From assembly GCA_031761405.1 (NCBI GenBank), contig JASEVX010000011.1, forward strand, positions 39,704,876-39,768,875: DNA of 64,000 bases, in the 5' to 3' direction. Below, in pieces: positions 19,325 through 30,500 of this stretch. Below the pieces are notes generated by a model that saw only the letters and a list, made by a program, of their open reading frames with translations, did no database searches and was not told where the DNA came from. The stretch comes from Serripes groenlandicus. Lineage: Eukaryota; Mollusca; Bivalvia; Cardiida; Cardiidae. How positions within the stretch are numbered: the stretch's first letter is position 1; the number at the start of each line of letters is the position of its first letter. Position numbers and translations under genes: made by a program.

Positions 19325-20425
19325 TTGAAAATTCCTGTTAATTTCAAATTTAACATAGACTTTATGAAAAAGATGCTAAATGGATATAATGATTTACAAG
19401 TATGCGATTTATTACGATTTGGTTTCCCAATAGGGTTTAATTCAGATGAAAAGGAAGGTAATGATCAGAATTGTGTTGTTAAAAACCATAAAGGAGCAGT
19501 AAAATTTCCAAATGACATTGAAAAATATTTGTTTAAGGAGGCGCACTTTGGCGCAATCATGGGTCCTTTTAAATCTAACCCTTTTGAGGAACATTTACTT
19601 TTGTCGCCTTTGAATTCAGTCCCAAAATCTGATAAGATTGAGAGAAGGTTCATTCTCGACTTAAGTTTTCCAAAAAATGGGACTAGTGTAAATAGTTTTG
19701 TGTCAAAGGATTTGTATTTAGGTGATAAAGTTGAGCTCTTTTTCCCTAAAATAGATGATTTTATTGGTTTAATTTTAAAAAAAGGGCAGGGGGCTTTAAT
19801 GTATAAACTTGATTTGAGAAGGGCCTACAGACAAATAAGTATATGCCCTTCAAATTATAATTTAGTCGCATTTCAATGGAAGAAACATATTTTTTGCGAC
19901 ACTGTACTACCCATGGGTCTTCGTTCGTCAGCTCATATTTGTCAAAGGGTTACAAATGCTTTTTCTTTCATGATGTTTAATATAGGTTTTGCAGTACTTA
20001 ATTATTTGGATGATTTTGGTGGGGTAGAAAAAAGGGATGTTGCACAATTTGCCTTTTTATTAATAAGGAGAATATTTTATTTAAGTGGTGTTGAGGAAGC
20101 CCTTGATAAAGCTTGTGAACCTTCTGAAAGAATGATATTTTTAGGAATTCTTTTTGACACTAGAAGTATGACTATGTCAATACCTTTAGAAAAATTAAAT
20201 GAAATACGTAAATTAGTTTTTGGCTGGTTGTCAAAACATCATGCCACTTTGAAAGATGTTCAAAGGTTATTGGGAAAGCTAAATTTTATTGGTGCTTGCG
20301 TTAAATCCAGTAGGGTTTTTATCAATAGGATTTTAAACTGGCTAAGATATTGTCATTCGCAATATTCAAGGTCCTCTGGCAGGTTCAGAATTCCAGACGA
20401 CGTCAAAAAATATTTGATTTGGTAA
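19325..20425 (+). pseudogene. Reverse transcriptase of the Ngaro/DIRS-like element
   Basis: About 366 codons. Visible RT motifs: YKLDLRRAYRQI (catalytic Asp of motif A), LPMGLRSSAHICQR (motif B), NYLDDFGGV (YxDD-type catalytic pair, here YLDD), followed by the LGILFDT-type and LLGKLNF thumb motifs usual for DIRS, Ngaro and gypsy-type RTs. It stops at TAA 20423, and the RNase H continues in another frame within about 10 bp, so a small indel has split the two. The start shown is a TTG; the frame is open from 19310 and the real translation start is unclear. Catalytic residues look preserved. Confidence 0.75.
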
Positions 20426-20939
20426 CGGTATTTCATTGTTGGATCACGGTTCTTGGTCCAAACCAGATCTGATATTCAGCTCAGACAGTTGTTTGTCAGG
20501 TTGTGGTGGGTTTTTAGAAGGTAGATATTTCCATAGCGAGTTTCCCACCTTCATTTTGGACCAGAAGTTGCATATCAGTGCTTTAGAAATGCTCGCTGTT
20601 TTAGTGTGTTTTCGTGTATGGGGTGCTTTTATGAGGGGAAAGAAAATCCAAATTTTTTGTGATAACATGGCAGCTTGTATTGTCATAAATTCAGGAAAAG
20701 CAAAATGCCCCTTTTTACAAAACTGTTTAAGAGAGCTTTGTTATTGGACAGCACTGTATGATGTTCATTTCAGAGCTGTTCACCTTGAAGGATCTCAGAA
20801 CAGATTAGCAGACTGTTTGTCTCGTTTTCATTTGGATAATAAATTTGAATACTCCTTTTTCCAGTCATTTCCAAATACATCTGAATTAACTAAATGTTAT
20901 GTGATTGATGATCATTTCCGTTTCACTCACGATTGGTAG
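20426..20939 (+). pseudogene. RNase H domain of the retroelement, frame-shifted from RT
   Basis: About 167 codons ending at TAG 20937-20939. Acidic residues of the RNase H fold are visible in order: FSSDSCLSGCGG (Asp), SALEMLAVLV (Glu), FCDNMAACIVIN (Asp) and NRLADCLSR (Asp, in the characteristic ADxLSR ending). It has no ATG of its own near the start and would have followed RT directly. The frame differs from that of RT. Confidence 0.7.
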
Positions 20940-20994
20940 ATAGGGATTAATTAATTATTTTTCAGATAAAGATCTTCAACTACTTAAAGGCCAA

Positions 20995-21927
20995 ATGAGA
21001 CATTCTGCTAAATCGGCCTTTGCTGTGAGCACTCATAAGAATTTAATTATTCAATGGGAAACATTTCTGATGTTTTGTTTACATTTTAAACTTGTTTTTG
21101 TACCGGCTTCTTCTTACACTTGTCGGTTGTATGCTCAGTTTTTATCTAGATCATTTAAATCAGTGAATAGCATACGGAATTATATTTCAGGGGTAAAAAC
21201 TTTGCATGCTTTGTTAGGTTTTGAAACAGATCAGTTCTCTGAATTTTCGTTAGTTCTATTTTTCAGAGGTTTAGCTAGGTTAAATCCTCACTGTGTAAAA
21301 CAAGCAAACCCAATTACATTGGAAATTCTCATTGGAATTTATAATAGCCTAGATTTTTCAGTTAAAAGTAATGTTGTTTATTGGTGTTTGTTTTTGTTTG
21401 CCTTTTTTCTGGTTGCACGAAAATCAAATTTAGTGCCTTCATCAAAACAGGACATAATTGACGGTAAAATGTTACGAAAGGACATGCTTGTGGACCACAC
21501 AGAATTTTTATTAGTAACATTCAACTGGTCAAAAACCATTCAATTTGGTGAAAGGTTACTTATGAGTCCTTTAGTACGTTTTAAAGATCAACGACTCTGC
21601 CCGGTGAAGGCATACAGAGATCTGATAAAATTGGGAATTTCGCATCCTGCAGGAGCTCTTTTTGCTTTACCAGATGGAAATTGTATAACATATTATTTAT
21701 TTCAAAAAAAGTTACGAGATTGTATATCTCATTTGAATTTAGATCCAAGTCTTTTTTCTACACACTCTTTTAGGAGAGGTTTTGCTACATTGGCCTTTCA
21801 GTCAAATGTTTCTCCCGATAAAATTCAACTTTTAGGCGACTGGAAATCAGACGCTTACAAGTTGTATTTAGAATTATCCTGGAAGGATAAATTAAGCATT
21901 TTGAATAATATGTTTGAAAATATGTAA
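20995..21927 (+). CDS. Tyrosine recombinase of the Ngaro/DIRS-like element
   Basis: A 310-codon ORF with its own ATG. The N-terminal half resembles a SAM-like DNA-binding domain of phage-type integrases. The catalytic half shows the expected set: an Arg in FLVARKSNLV, HSFRRG (His-x-x-Arg) near residue 260, a Trp in LLGDWKSDA at the second His/Trp position, and the nucleophile Tyr in YKLYLE a few residues on. This enzyme would insert the circular cDNA by strand exchange, in place of a DDE integrase. The frame is intact here, and the ORF overlaps the following hydrolase ORF by 14 bp. Open frame and motif retention suggest recent activity, although the upstream genes are damaged. Confidence 0.8.
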   Translation: MRHSAKSAFAVSTHKNLIIQWETFLMFCLHFKLVFVPASSYTCRLYAQFLSRSFKSVNSIRNYISGVKTLHALLGFETDQFSEFSLVLFFRGLARLNPHCVKQANPITLEILIGIYNSLDFSVKSNVVYWCLFLFAFFLVARKSNLVPSSKQDIIDGKMLRKDMLVDHTEFLLVTFNWSKTIQFGERLLMSPLVRFKDQRLCPVKAYRDLIKLGISHPAGALFALPDGNCITYYLFQKKLRDCISHLNLDPSLFSTHSFRRGFATLAFQSNVSPDKIQLLGDWKSDAYKLYLELSWKDKLSILNNMFENM

Positions 21928-22453
21928 TCTCTTTCCAGATGGTCAAGTTCACATCCTGTCAGACTCAATCGCTAAGTATGTCACCGGCATTGACCACACT
22001 ATTTTGCATGCCTTTCCAGGCATAAACATTTCTCGATTAATGAAAAGAATTGAACGGTTTCCTGAGTTAGTTTACTCTGATTTTACCATTTTACATGTAG
22101 GCACTAATGATGTTACTACATTATCAGTAATACAGATTCTTAGTGCTTATAACAATTTGTTCTGTGTCATTTCTAGTCTGTCGCCTACAAAAATTGTGGT
22201 TTCTAGTATTCTTCCAAGACCTCTTGACCACAGTAAATATGGTGAAAACGTCAAAGCCATTAATGCAGGTCTGAAGAAGATATGTTCGCAGCGAAAGCTG
22301 CAGTTCATACATTCTTTTAGACCATTTTTTAAATTTGGTCAACCTGTAAGAGAGCTATTTGCAGTTAGAGATGGGGGTCTGCACTTGAACTTAGAAGGCA
22401 CTAGACGTTTAAAGTTGGTTTTTATTAACACTGTGGCACACTTGCTGAAGTAA
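21914..22453 (+). CDS. SGNH-hydrolase ORF of the retroelement
   Basis: About 179 codons, overlapping the recombinase end in a different frame. Block I is VHILSDSIAKYV (the catalytic Ser is in SDS in place of the usual GDS), block III is HVGTNDV (Asn of GTND), and block V is RDGGLHLNLEG (Asp-x-x-x-His region). These are the oxyanion and catalytic positions of the SGNH/GDSL hydrolase superfamily. Hydrolase ORFs are known from Ngaro elements; their role in retrotransposition is not established. There is no ATG at the start (the frame opens with TTG), so translation may depend on the upstream ORF. Confidence 0.75.
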   Translation: MKICNLFPDGQVHILSDSIAKYVTGIDHTILHAFPGINISRLMKRIERFPELVYSDFTILHVGTNDVTTLSVIQILSAYNNLFCVISSLSPTKIVVSSILPRPLDHSKYGENVKAINAGLKKICSQRKLQFIHSFRPFFKFGQPVRELFAVRDGGLHLNLEGTRRLKLVFINTVAHLLK

Positions 22454-22790
22454 ATTAGGATTACTGTGGATGATTACTATTGTATTTTTTTTTTTTTTTT
22501 TTTATCTTTTTAAAGGAGGTATTTACTCTTTTGGAGATTATTTCGTGGGGCCCTCTTTAATGAAGGTATCTTACTTCATTGGAGGTTGTTTCCGGTAGTA
22601 GTAGTACTTGATATTATTTCGGAATAGGGTTGGGGGGAGGGTTAATAGTGATCATCTGTGTGTAGTCTGGTTGCTGCGATTGTTCCTAAGTTCTTATTAA
22701 TTGTTTTGTTGTTTATCATTTCATTTGATTTATGTATTTTTTTTTGTGTGTGTTTTTCTTATGCTTTAACTGGGGTTGGGGCTTTGTTTT

Positions 22791-23021
22791 GGCTGTTATA
22801 AGTCGGCAGAATATCATATGTATATTGTTCATTTTCATAACTGTTTATTGTTTCATGTATTTACTCTGCTTGCTTATTCTGTTACAGTTTGGTAAATGCT
22901 GTTTATATACCAAACTGTGTGTATCTGTGTTTAGGCTTTGTTTAAATGTTGTTAATACATTATTAAGATAAGCCTATATATATTGTACTTTGTAACCGAC
23001 TGACAAACTATTATATAACTA
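22791..23021 (+). repeat. Retroelement direct repeat B1 (231 bp)
   Basis: Begins GGCTGTTATAAGTCGGCAGA and ends CAAACTATTATATAACTA. It appears identical over its whole length to 23333-23563, so the duplication is recent or copy-corrected, as expected for split direct repeats of Ngaro-type elements. The small ORF shared by both copies is unlikely to be a gene. Confidence 0.8.
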
Positions 23022-23205
23022 AAAGTCATATCCATATATTTGTGTTTGTTTGTCTTCTATCTCAAGAGCTTGAGTTTTGCTAATTTGCAGGGTTTTGCGA
23101 CAATACGTAAAACCAGTTAATTTGCATAATAACAAGTATTTGATTGGCTAATGTCATTTGTATCACTATGCCTCTGTACTTAATGCTTTTCGCGGGAAAA
23201 TCATG

Positions 23206-23248
23206 TACAGTATTAGATTGACAGTCGGTTCAATAGGTTAAAATAGAA
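23206..23248 (+). repeat. Retroelement end repeat A2 (43 bp)
   Basis: Same orientation as A1 at 16546. In the expected Ngaro order (A1, genes, B1, A2, B2) it falls between the two B copies. Confidence 0.7.
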
Positions 23249-23332
23249 CCCACCAACCCCCCCTTACACTGTTTAAATCTTGATCATGTCATTTATACGT
23301 TAATCGCGTTAATGTGTGAAAAATGTCTGTAA

Positions 23333-23563
23333 GGCTGTTATAAGTCGGCAGAATATCATATGTATATTGTTCATTTTCATAACTGTTTATTGTTTCATGT
23401 ATTTACTCTGCTTGCTTATTCTGTTACAGTTTGGTAAATGCTGTTTATATACCAAACTGTGTGTATCTGTGTTTAGGCTTTGTTTAAATGTTGTTAATAC
23501 ATTATTAAGATAAGCCTATATATATTGTACTTTGTAACCGACTGACAAACTATTATATAACTA
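23333..23563 (+). repeat. Retroelement direct repeat B2 (231 bp)
   Basis: Appears identical to B1 at 22791-23021. It is followed after 6 bp by an inverted copy of end repeat A (23570-23612). From 23737 to 24549 I see no gene. The stretch precedes the TK2-like gene and may contain its promoter. Confidence 0.8.
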
Positions 23564-24549
23564 TTTTAATTCTATTTTAACCTATTGAACCGACTGTCAA
23601 TCTAATACTGTACATGATTTTCCCGCGAAAAGCATTAAGTACAGAGGCGTAGTGATACAAATGACATTAGCCAATCAAATACTTGTTATTATGCAAATTA
23701 ACTGGTTTTACGTATTGTCGCAAAACCCTGCAAATTTATTTGTTTTGTCTAAAATTCAGTTAATATGTGTATAGGTACCTATTTCGGGTAAACATTTATT
23801 AACTTTTGTGATTGGTTAATCATTCACCGTGAACTGCACAGTTAGCCCCTTGCTTGCAGCATGAGTCCTACCGTCCTAAATTCATCATCTGGTTAGGCAT
23901 ATATTTAACAATAAAATATGGCCAAGATTTTAAATCCATGAAATTATGATGACAGGTACAAAAAATGAAAAAATGGAATGATTCCATAATTTACCTTTCT
24001 GTCGTTTTCCTTTTGGTTATTTATTCACCATTTGCGTTACGCTAATATTATGACGTCATATTATTATAGGAATTTGGTTGTGTAACTTCAAGAAAGTCAA
24101 AAAATCCTTATCATTTTTTATTCAAACTCGTTTTCAAAATAGACGATGAGTGTTATTAAACGCGAATTATCACACGTAAAATTACTTGTGCTCGTTCCTT
24201 CATCAAGTGCTTATTAATATTATCATATTTAATTATTTCCTCTAGAATTTTTTTTTGTTTCGATATTTTCTTTTCATCCAATCAAAACGTAGCAGAATCG
24301 TGACTGCATCGAAAAATCAACTCTGGACACAATTTTTGGAAAGACGGTATACATAGCAAACTTTTGCAAAGTTCATACACATTACCTATTGACGGGAAAC
24401 ATCGCCGGCTTCGCCGTCGATTTGTTAACCCGTATTAATTCTATTACAGTTGAGTGTTCAAGTTTATATTAAATAATTGTAACTGATTTTTTTTTTTTAG
24501 AAAAAGATCTATATCATCTCTGAAGGTAACTCCTTATAGGGGAATCGTG

Positions 24550-27500
24550 ATGTTACTCAAGAAATTGTATTTTAAACCTCAGGGTGAGTAAATTATTATT
24601 CTTTTATAAGGCAGGGATATTTACAGTTTCACATCTGTATCACGTCAGTCACACCTACAGTACATTTAGTCATGATCGCTTGATTACTACCCAGAACGTG
24701 CACTCCACCATTACACTTGCATGCAGGGATCAGACTGGAACTGCCAGCCTCATATCAAGCATGCTGTGATCACCTGCTCGCAGCGGAGTCATTGTTAGCA
24801 TTAGACTTTCAGTCTATGAACAAATTTCATATTTTCTGTATGAGGTATTTATTAGGTATTTATTGACAAAATGTTCTCTGATTTTATCTTCACACAGTTT
24901 TCCTCAATTCTTCCCTTCCTTTTCAACAACACAATGTTTTTAAAAGTAGTGAGAGTTGATTTATTACTGAAACTGAAAGGATGACTAAAAAGGATTTTTC
25001 AATTAACCCTTTCACACATATAGACGCTTTCTGACACCTGACGCCTCTGAAGCAGACGCTTTGTGAAAATATTGTGGCAAGTGAAGAAATTGCTCATAAT
25101 GAGCAATTTCTCCTTTTGCCATAACATTTTCAACTTTGTACTGTAAATATATCTTCATTTAAAGACATTTTCTGGTTTTTTGCCTAGATGTTAATTATGA
25201 AAGTTGTCTGCTGCAGATTGATTGTATGTCGAAAAGGGTTAAAGTAGTTTGCCTATAAATTTATAAAACGTTTTCAGATGGATGCCAGTGCTTTAGACGA
25301 TTACTGCTTACGGGGCCAAGTTTTCTAAAGAAGAAAATAAACGTATGTAACTTGACATCATTATGTTATATAATATAATTCGAGGAGATTTCTAGTTCTT
25401 TTATGAAAATTTTCTACATGTAGAAGCATTTTCACTTGTCTGCAACAGAAACCTTTGAGAACATTTGAAAACAGTTTGGCAACAGATTAAATTACTCATA
25501 ATGAGCAAATTAAACTTTTGCTACAAAGTTCTCAACTCCATTCAACAATATTGCTTTCATTTATTGAGATTTACCACATATTTGATTGGCTAGCTGTTAT
25601 GAGAGTTGTCTGTTGCAGATTTGTTTTTGGTGGGAAAGGGTTAGAATGTTATATATAATCAGGGACGTAGATAACTTATCTACGTCCCTGATATAATAAA
25701 GTATAATTTCAATCAAACCCTTCTGCTAGTTTTTGAAAATGAATCATCATGGCCTTTGTGTGGAACCCTGCAATGTGAATAATAACACTCCTTTCTAGGA
25801 TGACTTTAGTCAGTTAACCCTTTCCCACATACAACTAATTTGCAGCAGACGACATTGAACATATTTTGTCAAAAAATGGAAAATCTCTATAATTGAATGG
25901 ATAACCAATGACTATAAGTGGAAAACATTGTGGCCAAAGGTGAAATTGCTCATCATGAGCAATTTCACCTTTGGCCACAATGTTTTAAAAAGTCGTCTGC
26001 TGCTATTGCGTTAAAATGCGTCTGCAGGTGGGAAAGGGTTAAGTGATTTAACCCTTTCCCACATACAACAAATCTGTAGCAGACAATAATGAAAACATTG
26101 AGGTGAAAATGAAAAAAATCTCTAAAGAATATAGATAACAATTCAATAGATTTAACCCTTTCCCTCATACGACATTTCTGAAGCAGACGACTTTGAACGT
26201 ATTTTGTCAAAACATAGAAAATCTCAATAATTAAATGGATAACCTATGACAAAAAGTGGAAAACATTGTGACAAAAGGAGAAATTGCACGTTCTGTGCAA
26301 TTTCTTCTTTTGTCACTATGTTTTCAAAAGACGTCTGCTGCAAATGCGTCGGAATGCGTCTGCAAGTGGGAAAGGGTTATAGACCTTGTATCAAAAGTGA
26401 GATATTGCTAGTTATTGGAAATATTTCCTTTACCACTATGTTTTCAAAAGTCTTCTGCTGCAGATGCGTCTTAATGCATCTTCAAGTGGAAAAGAGCTAC
26501 ACAGTTAATTTACAAAAACTACAGTCAGGGAAGTAGATAAGACTTATCTACGTTGCTGCTACAGTTAAGCCAATCAGAAATTGTGTTACTTTTCAAATTT
26601 AGTTTGGTGAATACAGACTCTGCCAGTGTAGCTTTCAAACATCACCTCACCTGCTGCAGATGTGTCTTAAGGGTAATTTTTCTTCTTTAGACCAGTGCTC
26701 AGCCAGATGAAAATGTTGGGTAGTACAGGTTGATCTAGACTTATACTAGTCACAAACACTATTGTTGGTTATCTCAGAAGTGGCTCCAATACAGGGCCTT
26801 TTTTCCAGAAGTTGGGAAGAGCCTTAGCCTTTCATTTTGGGAAATTTTAACGCGATTTTCGCCCAAATTGGAAAAAATTAGACATATAATATATGGCTAT
26901 ATAAATAGTCCTTTTTACAATAACTTAAGACTTTTGCTTTTATAATTCAATAAAACAATCATATTACCTTAAACAAGACAAATAGATATGTTAATAGTGT
27001 TACCAAAAATGTTAATGATTATTCCACTTCACTCAACTTAAAAAACTTCTTTTTTTTTTTTTAGATTTTGGATTTTTTTTTTTCCAATTGGGAAAAAAAC
27101 AACGTTTTTTCAATTGGGAAGCCACCGAGTATCGGCCCCCAGTTAAATAGGTAAAAAAAGCCCTGCAATTAATTCTAAAGGCAGACCCCGCTCATCATGG
27201 GATTCGAACCTCGGGACCTTAAATACGAGAGGCCGACGCTCTACCACTGTCTTCCATTTGACTTGTGATGTCAGGAAACACCATAATTTAACTGAAATAC
27301 TGTTGAAAGCAGAGTAAAACACCGTTCAAATTAACAGATTGTTGTTTTAGAGGGTCTTGATTATTTCTACAGGTATGTGTTGAGGGGAACATTGGAAGTG
27401 GTAAAACAACATTCCTGGAATATTTCCGCAAATTTGAGAAACTAGTTGAGGTAAGATTATGATACTTATTGATAATATCACAGGAAAACTGACATTCAGG

Positions 27501-30500
27501 CAGAGACCGTAATCAGCCCTTTAATATGATCATTCAGTCTGAGCATATTTTCCATCAAACCATTTAAATATCTGTTCTGAAGAAGCATTACAGCTGCAAG
27601 AATATTAATTCTGATCTTAATTGGCATTTTAGTCTTTAAATTTCTATTCAAACATTTCCCACATACAGACACTTTATGTTGGCTCTGTAGAAGACGACTT
27701 ATGAAATCATTGTGGCTAATGGAGAAATTGCTCATGATGATCAATTTGTTCCTTTCCCAACAAAGTTTTTAATTTCATTCAATAAATAGATGTTCCATAC
27801 ATTTATTACTGCTGCAGATTTGTTGAACATTTGGGGAAGAAAAGTTCTTCATTTTGCTGCAGTCATTCATTCTTTCTAACAATTGACGTTTTTAGCTCAC
27901 TTGTGCACAAAGTGCTCATGGTGAGCTATTGTGATCACATTCTGTCCGTCCTTCCTCAACAATTGCCAAGTTGTTAACACTCTACAGGCAACATTTTACA
28001 TCCAATCTTCATGGCCAAGGTGGAAACTAGGTCACAAGGTCAAATGGAAAGAAAAATTTGTAATACTCGAGAGATTTCATATTTTGCTAAAGCAGCTTGA
28101 ACCTTTGTCTGAATGTTTGTCTTGATGATATCTAAACCAAGTTTGAAACTCAGTCATATTTGATAAAAAACGAGGCTGCATTTTTATCTTTAGCATGTTG
28201 AAACTTTGTCAGAATAATTGTCTTGATGATTATAGGTCATGTCCAGTCAAATAAATTGATGGAAAATCTTGTTGATAACACTCTGAATGCTGCATTTTAA
28301 TTTGAGAATGTTGAAACTTTTTCAGAATGTTTTTCTTGATTATATCTAGGTTTAGTTTGAACATAGGTCATCTTTGGTCAAAAACAAGGTCACTTGGCCA
28401 AATTTGAGAAAAATCTTGTTCATTTTACTCCAGAGACGGTATTTTTTGCTTCAGCAGCTTGAAACTTTCAGAATGTTTGTCTAGGCCAAGTTCAAACATA
28501 GGCCATGTGGGTTCAAAAACTAGGTCACTAGGCTAAATTGAAGAAAAATCTTTAAGACATTTAATAATATTATGTCTATTACCATTTCACACAAACAAAA
28601 AATATCAACTGACGACTTTGAAAGCATAAGGGCAAATATATAGCAAATGTACAAATTGAAAGTATGAATTTTGAATATTGTATAGAATTGAAAACATGGT
28701 GGGAAATGTAAAAATTGCTTACAATGCACAATTTTTCAAAATGAGTCTGTTTGTTAGGAAGGACATTCCTAGAGTAAAGTCTTGCTTATTTGCAGATAAA
28801 TGAAGAGCCTGTAGAGAAATGGCGGCAGTTCAAAGGTCATAATCCACTGGTATGTAGACACTTTTTGGGACAGTTGTCGACAGACGTCCGTTTCAGAGTC
28901 AACAAACTTCATAATTAATATACGCTTTCTTCGGAATTGCTACGTTCCTAATAACACAGGCAGCTCTGCCGAAACAATTAGTTTTTAGTGGAGTAATTTT
29001 CACACCAAACAGATGATGTGGGATGATGATGGTTGTGATCAAAGCACATGCAAACTGCCTGTCTGACCTTAATTTACGAATACCAACACAACTGTCCCAC
29101 CAGGACTTTCAGTGTTTTGATTATACATGTAATTTATGTTTATGTAAAGGTGTTAAGAAAATATAAAGAATTTGATACAGATTCAGTAAGTTGTTGCATC
29201 CATTTATTCTCCATTTTTGCTATAAAAAAAAAATGGAGACAGACTTATTTCTTCTACTTTACGAAAGCTGTGATTGCTCAATCGGTAACAAAAGTGGCTA
29301 TCAATCCAAGGATTGTCAGTGGGAACCCAGAGCTTAGCGAATGAATCTATCTTTATAATGATCTTCAAATGTTATTTTAACTTGTCATTCATCTTCTACC
29401 AGCCGAGCCCCGGTAGCTCAGTCGGTAGCGACGCGGGCTGTCAATCCAGGGGTTGTGAGTTCGAATCCCGGCTTGGCCAATTTTCTTTCTAAGGATTGAC
29501 AAAAGTCAATGCGACATGCGTCATTCCTCTTCCACTAATGGGCTAAGTCTATGTGGAAAAGCAGCCAGTTGCTTGGGAAGATTGTTGTGTGGAGTACTGG
29601 TGTGAGAAAACCAGGAAATGCATGAGTAGGTGAACTGGCCGCCGTGATATAACTGAGAAATTGTTAAAAACGGCATTAAACCTCAATCAATCAATCATCT
29701 TCTTATATTGGTAGGTAAGTTCCAAATTATCCGAATGTTACTTTTTCATTCCTATGTTTTCAAATCATACAGAACTAAAAAATCATATAAGATTATCCCT
29801 TTCCCTCATACGACAATTCTGCAGCAGATGACTTTGAACATATTTTGTCAAAAATAGAAAATCCCTTTAATTGAATGGATAACCTATGATTAAAAGTTGA
29901 AAACAATTTGGCAAAAAGAAAAATTGCTCGTTTTGATCAATTTCTTCTTTTGTCACTATGTGTTAAAAAAGCCGTCTTCTGCAGAGGCGTTAGAAAGCGT
30001 CTATATGAGGGAAAGGGTTAATTAACAGTTATTCACTATTGTTCCTTTTACTTTACAGGCCATACTATATGAAGATCCAAAACGGTACACTTTCACATTC
30101 CAATCACTGGTGTTGACAACTTTAAAAGAAACACACTCCAAACCACAGGTAAACATCACTTTAGAAATACAATTTATCTCTTATTGAATGTTGATATTGA
30201 ATTCAATCCCTGTGGCATATTAAAAGTTTAAACAGATAACTTTCATAAAGTATAGATTTGTTTCATAGGGATTTTACTCCATTTGCAACATTATTTCAGT
30301 TTTATCATTTCAATCCAGTCATTTAACCTGTCTTGGCCATTGATTATTGACAAAACATTTACGACAGAGGTCCAGATAAGGAGAAGCATACAGTTCTTAT
30401 ACCCACGATATCTCTCATATCATCCAACCAAACCCTATGATGTGGGTATTCAAAAGAATCGTCTCAATGAGACGATTCTTTTGATTACCCACAGCATAGG

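Larger units (their letters stand above)
16546..23612 (+). mobile_element. Ngaro/DIRS-like tyrosine-recombinase retrotransposon, degenerate, about 7.1 kb
   Basis: Domains in order: gag-like with Cys/His cluster, reverse transcriptase, RNase H, tyrosine recombinase, SGNH hydrolase. There is no DDE integrase, protease or long terminal repeat. The order plus a hydrolase ORF is the known signature of Ngaro-type elements; DIRS elements typically carry a methyltransferase-like domain instead. A 43-bp end sequence occurs at 16546-16588, again at 23206-23248, and inverted at 23570-23612. A 231-bp sequence is directly repeated near the 3' end. The copy is not intact: a hAT element interrupts gag, in-frame stops lie between gag and RT, and a frame change separates RT from RNase H. 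Exact borders are uncertain because the 3' end overlaps an inverted repeat. Confidence 0.8.
23082..23736. repeat. 167-bp inverted repeat around the B2/A copies
   Basis: The left arm (23082-23248) starts AATTTGCAGGGTTTTGCGAC and the right arm (23570-23736) is its inverse, ending CGCAAAACCCTGCAAATT, with only single-base differences seen (GCCTCTG against AGAGGCG). The inner 43 bp of each arm are the end repeat A. The 321-bp spacer holds CCCACCAACCCCCCC and repeat B2. This is either a separate foldback/TIR element derived from the retroelement or a rearranged 3' terminus. Confidence 0.8.

Noticed and set aside
22732..23513. A hydrophobic membrane protein encoded twice
   Set aside because: The two identical ORFs are the 231-bp direct repeats of the retroelement; they have no independent coding signals.
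16546..23612. LTR retrotransposon or endogenous retrovirus
   Set aside because: There is no long terminal repeat pair around the genes, no protease, envelope or DDE integrase; a tyrosine recombinase is present instead.
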